Of a stretch of DNA of 64,000 bases, positions 1 through 8,435 are shown piece by piece. Each line of letters begins with the position of its first letter. Within the stretch, counting starts at the first letter, position 1. The position numbers were made by a program, and so were the translations under genes. Source of the stretch: CAWCPR01 sp963797475 (lineage in GTDB: Bacteria > Chloroflexota > Anaerolineae > Anaerolineales > UBA4823); contig CAWCPR010000003.1 of assembly GCA_963797475.1 (NCBI GenBank), positions 372,001 to 436,000 of the forward strand, given 5' to 3'. A model generated the notes under the pieces. That model saw only the letters and a list, made by a program, of their open reading frames with translations, did no database searches and had not been told where the DNA came from.

Positions 1-1
1 G

Positions 2-1087
2 CCTTCCGCTGATCTGGTAAAAACCCTGAATGGGCATACATCCTTCGTGCTTTCCCTGGCTGTCAGCCCGGACGGAAGGTGGCTGGCGAGCGGCAGCGGT
101 GACAAAACTACCCGCCTGTGGGGCCTGCCAGGCGGCGATTTGGCGACAACTTTAGCCGGTCATACCGGCGAGGTGGCAGCGCTGGCGTTTCACCCCTCCG
201 GGGAGCTGCTCGCCAGCGGCGATGCCCACGCGGTGCGCCTGTGGCAAATTCCCTCCGGCAGGCTTTTCAGAATCCTGGACGCAGATGCGGCAGCCAGCCA
301 GGCGCTCAGCATAACGCTGCATGAGAATCTGCTGATCGCAGGGTTGCAAGATCAAAGCTTGCACCTGTGGCAGATCCCCGATGGGCAGAACCAGACCACC
401 CTCATGGAAACTGTCAGCGCCTGGGGGCTGACCCCGGACGGCAGTCAACTGGTAAGCGCCAGCTCTTACGGCCGGTTAAGACTCTGGCGCCTGCCCTCCG
501 CAGAATTGCTGCAAACTCTGCCCGGGCATATCGATGGAAAACGCCTGGCTTTGAGCCCGGATGGATCCTGGTTGGCGGCCAGCGATCGGAATGACCTGAA
601 CCTGGTCAGGATACAAGCCAAAGCAGAGCCCGTGATATTAGCAGGGCACACCCGTCCAATCACTGCCATTGCTTTCAGCCCGGATGGGCAGCTTTTGGTA
701 AGCGCCAGCCAGGATGAGACCATCCGCCTCTGGCAAATTCCGCAAGGCAAACCGCTGCAAACCTTGGAGGGTCAGTCTGGGCCTGTGCATCTCCTGAGAT
801 TCACGCCGGCGGGCCAATCCCTGGTGAGCGCGGATAAGGGCTCGCTGCGGATCCTACCGGTTGACGACTTGAGCCCGCTTTTCCGTAACCCTGGAAGGCA
901 AATCAGCCGCGAAGCAATTAACCGTTTCGAGGAAAGCCTTTGGAGCGCTGACATTTCGGAGCGAGAACAACATTGGATCGAATTCTGCCTGGCGCTCATT
1001 CACTGGCAGCGCAGGTTTGATATTGAGATCAGTGATGCGCCAGATCATATCCTGGTCGGCGACTTTGATATCGAAATTTCAGGATGA
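2..1087 (+). CDS. WD40 beta-propeller protein, 5' truncated by window edge
   Basis: The frame is open from base 2, and the first visible residues already form a WD40 blade (NGHTSF, SPDG, then a terminal LW), so the start lies left of the window. About seven blades are visible, each with GH-type openings, S/TPDG turns and closing RLW or HLW. After the propeller a helical stretch leads to a C-terminal tail encoded at 1009-1084 (RRFDIEI, DAP, then FDIEI). The same tail ends the next gene. WD40 propellers are protein-interaction platforms with no catalysis of their own. The gene is 6 nt upstream of the HEAT/WD40 gene in the same frame, so co-transcription with the chaperone cassette is likely. 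Specific function unknown. Confidence 0.85.
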   Translation, partial: PSADLVKTLNGHTSFVLSLAVSPDGRWLASGSGDKTTRLWGLPGGDLATTLAGHTGEVAALAFHPSGELLASGDAHAVRLWQIPSGRLFRILDADAAASQALSITLHENLLIAGLQDQSLHLWQIPDGQNQTTLMETVSAWGLTPDGSQLVSASSYGRLRLWRLPSAELLQTLPGHIDGKRLALSPDGSWLAASDRNDLNLVRIQAKAEPVILAGHTRPITAIAFSPDGQLLVSASQDETIRLWQIPQGKPLQTLEGQSGPVHLLRFTPAGQSLVSADKGSLRILPVDDLSPLFRNPGRQISREAINRFEESLWSADISEREQHWIEFCLALIHWQRRFDIEISDAPDHILVGDFDIEISG

Positions 1088-1093
1088 AAGATC

Positions 1094-3475
1094 GTGTTGC
1101 CAGGCCAGATTGACGGGCGCCAATTAAAATGGCTGGAACGCCGGCTGAACAGCCGGATTCCACTGATCGGCGCCTTGATCCGGAGACAGGCCGGGCGCGC
1201 CCTGGCACGGAGCCGTTCGCCTGAAGCGTTGGCCATCCTGGCCCGTGCGCTGGCAGAAAATCCCGATAAGGGGGTGCAGCGCATCGCTATGCAGGCCATC
1301 CAGGAAGTAAGCGATCAGCCCGGCATCGATGCGATTTGTTCTGCCTGGCGAGCCAGCCGGGATCGTTGGTTGGGCGGCTGGCTGCGGACCAAGGCCTGGA
1401 TTGCCAGTGCGCCGCCGGATGTGCACGTATTCACCGCTTTATTTCAAGGCCGGAATGACCTGCTGCAAAATGAAGGGGCTGAAATCCTGCCCGCGTTAGT
1501 CCAGGCCTGCGAAGATCAAGAACCTTCCATTCGCCAGCAAGCCCAGGATTGCCTGCTGAAATTAGAGAACCCGGCTGCAATCGACGCGCTTTGTTCCCTT
1601 TGGCTGGATTCGCGCCAGCCGCTGCTTGAAAATGCCATCGTCCGGTCAAGTTACACAGCCAGGCGCCCGCCGCCAGCGCGCGTATACAGCGCCTTGAAGT
1701 GCGGCAAAGTCGAGGTTCTGCGGAGCAGCGGCGAAAAGACGGCCGAAGCGCTCATCCGCGCCTGCAAGGACAATGACGAACAGATCGCGAAGCTCGGCTG
1801 GCAAGCGCTTTGCCAGCTTGAAAATCCGAAAGCCAGGGACGTTGTCTGCAGGGCTTTTATTGAAAATGATGATCCAATCGCCAGACGGGCAGCCGAAAAG
1901 GCCGGCTACCTGCCGAGCGACTCCTTTCAACGAGCGCTTTATTTCTTCTTGACCGAATCCTGGGAAGCGTACGAAGCGCTGGATTTCGATCGCCGTCTGC
2001 TCTCAACCGCTTACGAAGCCGCCAACGCCAGCTTGCGCCAGCGCATTAGCGAAAAAATACGCCTGTCGGGTAAGGTAGATTTTCTCGTGGTCATCGCCGG
2101 AGGCGAAAAGCGTACGCGCACGGCGGTGATGACCCTCAGTGAAACGGCTTTTGTCGTACAAATGCTGATCGAACAGCAGCAATGGGCGAAATTATGGGAG
2201 AAAACGTTCGAATATGGGCTGGATTCCTGTCTGAAGATCATTCGGACCCTGGTAGAGCGCGGCTGGGCGCCGGATTCAGAGGAGGAGAAAGCGCTTCTGG
2301 CAAGATTGAGCCATCTGGCCTTCAAAGACCTGGAAACATCCAGCGACCGGATTCGCCGTAACTTACCTCCCGCCGTTCAACGCGCCCGTACAAGGGTATT
2401 AAATGGGCGCATCAACGATATCGCTTTTTCCAGTGCTCGCCCGCTGATTGCCATTGGCTCCTCGCAGCGAAAAATCGCATTGTGGGATTTCCAGGAAGGC
2501 CGCAGAGAACAGGTCTTCAACGGGTTCGACCATTCGATCGGCGAAGTGGCATTCACCCAGGCAGATACGCTGCTGGCAGGCGAACGCTCCAGCCGCAGAT
2601 CAAACTGCGCGGTTTATGTCCTGCGCGGCCGCGAGCGAACGCCTCTGTGGCAGAGCACAGGCGCAATCACAGCGATCGAACCGTTAGAAAACAACCTGGC
2701 CCTGATTGCCGGGCGTAACCAGATGATCGTCATGCTGGATTTAGAGCGAATGCAGGTGATATCCGGGCCGAAAAAGTTCCCTTTTTGGGCGCGTGCGATC
2801 GGCTTGTCCATGGATTCCGAGAGGGCAGCATTACTCCATGAAGGCATCACCCTGATAGGCCTGCCCGAATTGGGCGTCATCAATCAAATCAGCAGTTATA
2901 CGATGAATGGCGTCTCACGCTGCGCCGCGTTTGCGCCCGAAGGCGGCCTGGTGACGGGAAAATATAATGGGGAAATCAGTTTATTCCCGGATCCCACGGA
3001 TGGCTCGCAACGGGTCGCGTTGGGAAAACACCAGGGGCGAGTGGAAGGGATCGGCTCCCTGTCCAGTCGCGGCATCGTCGTCACCGCCGGTTCGGACGGC
3101 CAGATCCAATTTTATCAATCGTCTGACCGCTCAGAGTTGGGCAGAATTCACGACCTGGGGCGACAGCTCACCTCATTGCATATCTCAGCGGATGGCTGTT
3201 TTATGGCGACTGGCGACTCGGACGCATCCCTGACCTTGTGGGACCTGCGCGTACTGGACGTGCCATCCTTGTTCGAACGTCCATTTGCCGGCTGCACGCC
3301 AAACCACCTGGCGGCTCTGCAAATCTTGACCGAAAACGGGAACCTTCCAGAACCCTCTAAAAACGCCATGATTTTCATCGAGATGCTGCTGCGCTACAAG
3401 TTCCGCTTTGACATCGAAATCGGTGAAGCGCCGATGATTAAAATGGGCGAATACGAGATCGAGATCGAGGATTGA
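1094..3475 (+). CDS. HEAT-repeat plus WD40 protein
   Basis: A 793-residue protein. Roughly residues 1-290 are tandem helical HEAT-like repeats (for example EALAILARAL and IDALCSLW units). A helical linker follows to about 430, then a degenerate WD40 propeller from about 435 to 740. It ends in the tail RFDIEI-x2-AP-x8-YEIEI, encoded at 3401-3472, matching the end of the preceding WD40 protein. The GTG at 1094 has an AGGA about 9 nt upstream and lies 6 nt after the previous stop. Two superhelical interaction modules without an enzyme domain point to a scaffold or client-recognition role. Its place directly before GrpE- and Hsp70-like genes suggests it works with that chaperone pair; this is inference. 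Confidence 0.8.
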   Translation: MLPGQIDGRQLKWLERRLNSRIPLIGALIRRQAGRALARSRSPEALAILARALAENPDKGVQRIAMQAIQEVSDQPGIDAICSAWRASRDRWLGGWLRTKAWIASAPPDVHVFTALFQGRNDLLQNEGAEILPALVQACEDQEPSIRQQAQDCLLKLENPAAIDALCSLWLDSRQPLLENAIVRSSYTARRPPPARVYSALKCGKVEVLRSSGEKTAEALIRACKDNDEQIAKLGWQALCQLENPKARDVVCRAFIENDDPIARRAAEKAGYLPSDSFQRALYFFLTESWEAYEALDFDRRLLSTAYEAANASLRQRISEKIRLSGKVDFLVVIAGGEKRTRTAVMTLSETAFVVQMLIEQQQWAKLWEKTFEYGLDSCLKIIRTLVERGWAPDSEEEKALLARLSHLAFKDLETSSDRIRRNLPPAVQRARTRVLNGRINDIAFSSARPLIAIGSSQRKIALWDFQEGRREQVFNGFDHSIGEVAFTQADTLLAGERSSRRSNCAVYVLRGRERTPLWQSTGAITAIEPLENNLALIAGRNQMIVMLDLERMQVISGPKKFPFWARAIGLSMDSERAALLHEGITLIGLPELGVINQISSYTMNGVSRCAAFAPEGGLVTGKYNGEISLFPDPTDGSQRVALGKHQGRVEGIGSLSSRGIVVTAGSDGQIQFYQSSDRSELGRIHDLGRQLTSLHISADGCFMATGDSDASLTLWDLRVLDVPSLFERPFAGCTPNHLAALQILTENGNLPEPSKNAMIFIEMLLRYKFRFDIEIGEAPMIKMGEYEIEIED

Positions 3476-3487
3476 GGTGATAACCGA

Positions 3488-4030
3488 ATGGATCGCTTGC
3501 TTGCGAAGCTGACAAAGAGGTCCAAGCCGCCAAATGTAGACGCCCGCAACCTGGAATCGGAAAAAGAGCTGCAAACGCTGCGCCTGACTATCGAAGAAAA
3601 CGAGCGCATGATTGCCAATCTGAAACAGGAGATCGAGCGCCAGCGCAGTGGTGCACAAGCCGCCTTAATGGCATCCGTCCAGACCCAGATGGCTGCGCTG
3701 ATGCAGGACGCCGCCGCGCCCGTCTCGCAACTGCTCACCCAAATCCACCTGGTGGATGTCGAGCAGAAACCTGTGGCCGTCAGGGATATTCTGGCAGTCG
3801 CCAGGCGATTGGTAGGCGCTCTCCAGGCGCACGGACTGAGCGTGGAAAACCGGATTGGCGACCTGCAGCCTTTTGACCCAAACCTGCACGAGCTGCTCAG
3901 TCATGGCTCGCTCGGTCACGAGCCGCCTATCCAGAACGGCCAACCGGTAAAGATCCGCTTCTCCGGCATTGCGTACCAGGGGAAGCTGCTGAGTAAAGCG
4001 GGTGTATCGCTTGTTGAGAAAGAAGGCTAA
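3488..4030 (+). CDS. GrpE-like nucleotide exchange factor
   Basis: A 180-residue protein. A long coiled coil lies at about residues 20-60 (ESEKELQTLRLTIEENERM and beyond). A helical part follows, then a small beta domain at about 110-178 carrying the GrpE hallmark FDPNLHE and a terminal VKIRFSGIAY strand region. GrpE proteins release ADP from Hsp70. The start ATG is preceded by GAGGTGAT, which overlaps the stop of the HEAT/WD40 gene. The stop is 3 nt before the Hsp70 gene, so the pair is translationally close. It is not the canonical grpE-dnaK-dnaJ locus: there is no J-protein here and the Hsp70 is short. I read it as a dedicated exchange factor for the neighbouring Hsp70. Confidence 0.82.
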   Translation: MDRLLAKLTKRSKPPNVDARNLESEKELQTLRLTIEENERMIANLKQEIERQRSGAQAALMASVQTQMAALMQDAAAPVSQLLTQIHLVDVEQKPVAVRDILAVARRLVGALQAHGLSVENRIGDLQPFDPNLHELLSHGSLGHEPPIQNGQPVKIRFSGIAYQGKLLSKAGVSLVEKEG

Positions 4031-4033
4031 TCC

Positions 4034-5626
4034 ATGACTGGAAGGCTGGCTGTTGATTTCGGCACATCCAATTCTGTAGTGGCGGTTTGGGATGAAACTC
4101 GCAAGGAAGGAATGCCGCTGCACATTCCAGATTACGGCCGCCTGATCCTTCAGGGGCAAGAGCAAATCTCTGTCGTGCCGTCCTTGATCCACTATACCGC
4201 AGATGACCGGCGCTGGATCGGCAACCAGGTATTACAGCGCAACCTTTACCAATCCCCGCAAACCCTGCGCTGGATGAAACGCTATATCATCAACCGCAGC
4301 CCGATAAAACTAAATTTCAAGGGCAAGACGATTACCCACCAACAGGCGGGTAAAGATTTCCTGACCAGCGTTCTGCTTTTCGCCGGGGAAGAGCTATCCA
4401 TAGGCGATGAAGAAATCGCCCTTACAGTGCCGGTCGAGTCCTTCGAACATTATGAAGATTGGCTGGCTGAAACAGCCGAACAGGCCAGGATGAGTCGCTT
4501 TCGCTTAATCGACGAACCCTCCGCCGCCGCCCTTGGATACGGCGCGAATATACAACCCGGAGACGTGTACTTGATTTTTGACTTCGGCGGTGGTACGCTG
4601 GACATCGCCATCGTATTGATTGAGGAAGAAGATGCAGCCAGGAGCGGCCGGCGCTGCAGGGTCTTGGGCAAAGCCGGCGTCGACCTGGGCGGCATGACGA
4701 TTGACCAGTGGATTTTTGAAGAAGTGCTGCGCATGAACAATTGCAGCGACGCAGACGAAACGGTTCGCCAGGTGAGCAATGCGCTGCTGGTCGAATGCGA
4801 ACGGGCGAAGGAACGCCTGTCTTTCAACCAGCAGGCCGACTTGAGCGTGGTTAACCCGGATACGGGCAGCGCGCTGACTGCAGAATTCACCCAAAGCACC
4901 TTCGAAGACCTGCTCGACCGGCACGAAGCGTTCGCCCAGATCGACCGGACGATCCGGCGGGCATTGAACGGGGCTCGAGAACGCGGGTACAGCGAAGAGA
5001 ATGTCAAAGCAGTTCTGATGGTCGGCGGCAGCAGCCAGATCCCTTCCGTTCAAAGCACCTTGCGGCGAATTTTTGGCCGGGAGCGCGTTATGTTGAACCG
5101 CCCACTGGACGCGATCGCCCGCGGCGCGGCCGCCTTCATCGCCGGGATCGACTTTTACGACCACATCCAGCACAATTACGCCATCCGCTATATCAACCGG
5201 GAAAAAGGAGACTATGATTATCGCACAATCGTTCAGCGAGGCACGCCTTACCCAAGCCAGGAGGCAGTCGCCCGAATGGTCATAAAAGCCACATTCGACG
5301 GGCAAACCCAGCTTGGCATCGCCATCTTCGAGATCGGCGAGCGCCTGCAGGCCAGCGAGAATCCAAAAGTGGAGCTGGTGTTTGACCCTTCCGGAGCAGC
5401 GCGGGTGCTGAGACTCACACCGGATGAAGAAGAACAACGCGCCCTGTTCTGGATGAATGAACACAATCCCACTTTTTTAAAAGCAGAACCACCCGCCGAG
5501 CAAGGCGAAGCCCGCTTTGAGGTTTCATTTAATATCGATGGGAATAAACGCCTGATGGTCACAGCCCACGATTTAAAAAGCAATCGCACCATCCTGCAGG
5601 ACTTCCCGGTTGTTAAGCTGACCTGA
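4034..5626 (+). CDS. Short Hsp70-family ATPase
   Basis: A 530-residue Hsp70/actin-fold protein. Phosphate-1 motif VDFGTSNSVV is near residue 6, phosphate-2 motif FDFGGGTLDIAI near 185, and the adenosine motif MVGGSSQIPSV near 335. After the nucleotide-binding domain (to about residue 385) only a beta-type substrate domain of about 130 residues remains. The alpha-helical lid and C-terminal tail of DnaK (about 630 residues) are absent. It follows the GrpE-like gene by 3 nt. This is a specialised Hsp70 rather than the housekeeping DnaK. Its likely partners are the GrpE-like protein and the two WD40 proteins upstream; substrates are unknown. Confidence 0.9.
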   Translation: MTGRLAVDFGTSNSVVAVWDETRKEGMPLHIPDYGRLILQGQEQISVVPSLIHYTADDRRWIGNQVLQRNLYQSPQTLRWMKRYIINRSPIKLNFKGKTITHQQAGKDFLTSVLLFAGEELSIGDEEIALTVPVESFEHYEDWLAETAEQARMSRFRLIDEPSAAALGYGANIQPGDVYLIFDFGGGTLDIAIVLIEEEDAARSGRRCRVLGKAGVDLGGMTIDQWIFEEVLRMNNCSDADETVRQVSNALLVECERAKERLSFNQQADLSVVNPDTGSALTAEFTQSTFEDLLDRHEAFAQIDRTIRRALNGARERGYSEENVKAVLMVGGSSQIPSVQSTLRRIFGRERVMLNRPLDAIARGAAAFIAGIDFYDHIQHNYAIRYINREKGDYDYRTIVQRGTPYPSQEAVARMVIKATFDGQTQLGIAIFEIGERLQASENPKVELVFDPSGAARVLRLTPDEEEQRALFWMNEHNPTFLKAEPPAEQGEARFEVSFNIDGNKRLMVTAHDLKSNRTILQDFPVVKLT

Positions 5627-5636
5627 GGGCCCAACA

Positions 5637-5654
5637 GGGCAGTTTCGTCTGCCC
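5637..5654 (+). terminator. Small hairpin after the Hsp70 gene
   Basis: GGGCAG, a 6-nt loop, and CTGCCC form a short stem starting 10 nt after the Hsp70 stop, followed by GGTTTA. There is no real T-run, so it is at best a weak terminator or an RNA-processing hairpin between the chaperone part and the DUF1257 part of the cassette. Confidence 0.35.
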
Positions 5655-5729
5655 GGTTTACACAGCTTCAATCCCAAAGACTGTTAATTTATCCCCAGTA
5701 GATCGCCAGTAGATACAGGAGGTCGTTAA

Positions 5730-6113
5730 ATGTCACATTTTACAAAGATAAAGACCCAAATGGTGGAAAAGGAGCACCTTACACGCGCCCTTGAAGACTT
5801 AGGTTTCAAGTGGGAAGCCGGCGATGTCGATATCCGCGGCTTCGCTGGACAGCGCACCCACGTCGATATCAAGATCTCATCCGGCAGCCATGCTGACAAG
5901 GTTGGCTTCAAAAAGTCCGGGAACGCGTACGAAATCGTGGCAGATTGGTGGGGGACCCGCAGCGCTGCGCGTGACAAATTCAACCAACAAATCACTCAGA
6001 AATACGCCTACCATGCCGCCCGGGCAAAGTTAGAAGCCCAGGGGTTCACCCTGGTCAGCGAAGAAACGCTGCAAGATGGGCAGGTACACTTGATGCTGCG
6101 CCGCGTCAATTGA
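5730..6113 (+). CDS. DUF1257 (Ycf35-like) protein
   Basis: A 127-residue protein with the features of the DUF1257/Ycf35 family: N-terminal MSHFTKIKTQM, a central VDIKI strand, a YEIVADWWG segment, and a C-terminal helix plus strand ending in HLMLRR. Family members occur in cyanobacteria and red-algal plastids and have no established biochemical function. A strong AGGAGG lies 7 nt before the ATG. About 100 nt separate it from the Hsp70 gene. It is followed by the DUF2997 gene, a pairing known from cyanobacteria. It may bind or mature a client of the upstream chaperones, but this cannot be read from the sequence. Confidence 0.85.
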   Translation: MSHFTKIKTQMVEKEHLTRALEDLGFKWEAGDVDIRGFAGQRTHVDIKISSGSHADKVGFKKSGNAYEIVADWWGTRSAARDKFNQQITQKYAYHAARAKLEAQGFTLVSEETLQDGQVHLMLRRVN

Positions 6114-6146
6114 AATTCAAGCCGGCGGATACTGGAGGGATTACCC

Positions 6147-6365
6147 GTGGAAATGCAAGAAATCGAAGTCTTTATCGAGAAAGATGGACGCGTGCGAATC
6201 CAGGTGCGCGGAGCTAAAGGCCTCTCCTGCCTGGAGCTGACCAAGGACCTGGAGGAAGCCCTGGGCGGGCAGATCGAAGCGCGTGAAATGACCGCCGAGG
6301 CTTACGAGGTCGAACAGAACCCGGTGCAAGAAGAAGAGCAGCAACGACAGCGCAGAAAAATATGA
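6147..6365 (+). CDS. DUF2997 small protein
   Basis: A 72-residue protein resembling DUF2997: a beta-hairpin opening (EIEVFIEKDGRVRI), the VRG-AKGLSCLELT core, a helix with LEEALGG, then a charged Glu/Gln-rich tail. The function of the family is unknown. The GTG at 6147 is preferred because GGAGG (6134-6138) sits 8 nt upstream; the in-frame ATG at 6153 would be 14 nt away. The end overlaps the next gene by 4 nt (ATGA), showing translational coupling to the radical-SAM protein. The single Cys in the conserved core is the only candidate redox or metal ligand. Confidence 0.8.
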   Translation: MEMQEIEVFIEKDGRVRIQVRGAKGLSCLELTKDLEEALGGQIEAREMTAEAYEVEQNPVQEEEQQRQRRKI

Positions 6366-6958
6366 CCCCCGGCTCCCCAAGCGCCACTTCGCACAAAGAT
6401 TTGCTGAGAATTCACCAATTCCTGGCCCACAGCCGGGCGAACGGTCCGGGTACACGCGCCGTAATCTGGGTCCAGGGCTGCTCTTTAGGCTGCCACGGCT
6501 GCTTCAACCCGGAGACACACGCTTTCGAGCCGGGAAAGTCAATCCCGGTAGAAGCGTTATTCCAAAGATTAATCGCAATTCAAAGCCAGATCGAAGGCAT
6601 CACCATCAGCGGCGGCGAGCCTTTGCAACAATACCGCCCGTTGATCCATTTGCTGAGCCGGATTCGGTTGGAGACCCGGCTTAGCGTGCTGTTGTTCAGC
6701 GGCTTTACCTGGGAGGAGATTCAACACTTTCCGGATGTGGAAACACTTTTGGCGTGCGTCGATCTGCTCATCGCCGGGCGCTATGACGCTTCGCAGCGCC
6801 TGGCCCAGGACCTGCGCGGTTCGGCCAATAAAAGGCTCCATTTTCTTTCGGGGCGCTATTCCGAAACGGATTTGCAGCCCGTGCCAGAGGCCGAAGTTCT
6901 GATCTCCCCAGGCGGCGAAGTGATCCTGAGCGGGATCGACCCAATCGCCTGGGTTTAA
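6362..6958 (+). CDS. Small radical-SAM / NrdG-like 4Fe-4S protein
   Basis: A 198-residue protein with an N-terminal radical-SAM cluster motif C-x3-C-x2-C (QGCSLGCHGCFN), then the GGEP motif (ISGGEPLQQ) that contacts SAM. The size matches anaerobic ribonucleotide reductase activases and the wider single-cluster activase-like group. No ribonucleotide reductase gene is in the window. Its ATGA overlap with the DUF2997 gene ties it to the Ycf35/DUF2997 unit. A dedicated modification or activation step on a cassette protein is an attractive guess. The 3' end overlaps by 4 nt the restored end of the convergent response-regulator gene. Confidence 0.85.
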   Translation: MTPGSPSATSHKDLLRIHQFLAHSRANGPGTRAVIWVQGCSLGCHGCFNPETHAFEPGKSIPVEALFQRLIAIQSQIEGITISGGEPLQQYRPLIHLLSRIRLETRLSVLLFSGFTWEEIQHFPDVETLLACVDLLIAGRYDASQRLAQDLRGSANKRLHFLSGRYSETDLQPVPEAEVLISPGGEVILSGIDPIAWV

Positions 6959-7001
6959 CAGGCCCCCAGGTCATCGATCACGTGGCGCAAGGTAGGGACA
7001 T

Positions 7002-8012
7002 CTAGGTCTTTTTTATCCAGAAAGGCCACCGCGCCGGCTTTAAACCCAACCGGTGGAATTCGCGGTCGGGATAGGCGCTGATTAAGATCACCCGCGAGAG
7101 GGGAGAAATCGCCTTGATCCGGCGGGTGCAGCGAATGCCGTCTTCCTCCTCCCCCAAGACCACATCCACCAGGGCTAACTTTGGAGCCAAACGCTGGGCT
7201 AAGTGAGCAGCCATCTCGATATTGTCGGCCTCGTAAATAATCGCCTGCGGGCAGACTTTGCCGATCATACGCTGAAGCTGCTGCCGGTAACGGGCGTTAT
7301 CATCCACCACTAACACGGTCAACTGCTTTTGGCTGCCCTGATCTATTTGAGGCTGCGACTGAATTGCTGTTTCGCCTGTGATCCCCAGGATTTCCGGGTG
7401 TTCCATCACAAAGTTAGCAGCTTCCAAACGACTGTGGACGCGCAGCTGGCGGTACAGGCGCGTCAGGTGATTTTCGATTGTTTTGATGCTGAGGCCAGTC
7501 TCCGCAGCGATGGCATAGTTATCCAGCCCCTTTTTCAATAAACGCGCCAATTCCTTTTGTCGAGCGGTCAATTGCGGCAGACTGGCCTGTGATTCTTTCT
7601 GGCGAACCAGCCTTTCGATCAGCGGGCTGGATAACCAACGTTCGCCAGCCAGCACCCGCTGCAGGGCAAGCTGCAGATCGTGCAAGGGCTGGTCTTTCAA
7701 GTGATAGCCGTTTACCCCGGCCGATAGCAGTCCCTGGACGTAGATATCATCATTATAGGCGCTGACCACCAGGATGGTCATTTCAGGATATTCGAGGCGG
7801 ATTTGATGGATTGTTTTTACCGGATCGAAATCAGGCATCGCCACGTCGATCAGCATGCAATCCGGTTGGAATTGCTCGATCACCGGCAGCAGTTCCGGGC
7901 CGCTGCCTACCTCGGCGACAACTTTTAGACCTGGGATTTCTTCAACCACCCTGCGTATCCCCGCCCGTACCACCGCGTGATCGTCGGCCAGCACGACTCG
8001 AACAAATTGCAT
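7002..8012 (-). CDS. Response regulator REC-LuxR-REC, frameshifted near C-terminus
   Basis: As read, 336 residues: an N-terminal receiver (DD at 10-11, phospho-acceptor D56 in LIDVAMPD), a NarL/LuxR helix-turn-helix at about 150-205 (LTARQKELARLL, TIENHL), then a second receiver from about 228 (LVVDDNARYR, VDVVLG). The second receiver stops abruptly. One missing base near 7038 (one C short on the + strand) would continue it as LKAGAVAFLDKKDLD and end at 6955, giving 352 residues and restoring the conserved lysine region. It lies divergent from the sugar ABC operon, whose last gene encodes a NarL-type histidine kinase fused to an ABC domain. That kinase is the obvious partner. A trailing receiver after the HTH is unusual. 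Confidence 0.88.
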   Translation of the reverse strand: MQFVRVVLADDHAVVRAGIRRVVEEIPGLKVVAEVGSGPELLPVIEQFQPDCMLIDVAMPDFDPVKTIHQIRLEYPEMTILVVSAYNDDIYVQGLLSAGVNGYHLKDQPLHDLQLALQRVLAGERWLSSPLIERLVRQKESQASLPQLTARQKELARLLKKGLDNYAIAAETGLSIKTIENHLTRLYRQLRVHSRLEAANFVMEHPEILGITGETAIQSQPQIDQGSQKQLTVLVVDDNARYRQQLQRMIGKVCPQAIIYEADNIEMAAHLAQRLAPKLALVDVVLGEEEDGIRCTRRIKAISPLSRVILISAYPDREFHRLGLKPARWPFWIKKT

Positions 8013-8123
8013 GTTTCAGTTATACCATAAGAGCGTTAGCTGTGCTGCCCCTGGCATCAGGCCAGCGGTCGCTGCTAAGAAAATATTAGCCAGCCAAGCA
8101 ACACGGTGTCAGAACGACCTCAA

Positions 8124-8143
8124 AATAGGGGAAATCCCCTATT
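8124..8143. promoter_or_regulatory. Candidate operator, perfect inverted repeat
   Basis: AATAGGGG, AAAT, CCCCTATT: perfect 8-bp arms with a 4-nt centre, ending 19 nt upstream of the predicted -35 box of the ABC operon. The position fits an activator site, most simply for the divergent LuxR-type regulator. Confidence 0.5.
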
Positions 8144-8162
8144 CAAATGGGGGGAAACGGTT

Positions 8163-8191
8163 TTGCATTCGATATTTTTTTCAGCTATTCT
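8163..8191 (+). promoter_or_regulatory. Predicted promoter of the sugar ABC operon
   Basis: TTGCAT (8163-8168), a 17-nt spacer, then TATTCT (8186-8191). The -10 is a weak match, which would suit an activator-dependent promoter downstream of the inverted repeat. An overlapping TATAAA at 8191 is an alternative -10. Confidence 0.45.
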
Positions 8192-8435
8192 ATAAAATAA
8201 CAAGCATTCCCGCTTCATCCAATAACCAACGACCAGATTGTAATAGCAATCTGCGATAGACCTGGCGCCTTTTTTCACACCGCCGTGTTGAGTAAATCGG
8301 AACGACCTTTTTTGAATATGAGAGGAGGTGAGAATTTCAAGAACAGTCGTTGCAGTCGGATTTCAACTGCCTCAGGTAAGAATTCCAAATTTGTAAACCA
8401 ACCACCCATTTTTCCTAGTTAGGAGGAGATTGACT

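Larger units (their letters stand above)
8013..8435 (+). promoter_or_regulatory. Divergent intergenic region with long 5' leader
   Basis: A gene-free stretch between the response regulator and the solute-binding protein. It holds an 8-bp inverted repeat (8124-8143), a sigma70-like promoter (8163-8191) and about 240 nt of leader. In the leader a strong AGGAGGTG (8323-8330) has no ATG at a usable distance. The real start at 8436 has its own AGGAGGAG at 8421-8428. Confidence 0.6.
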
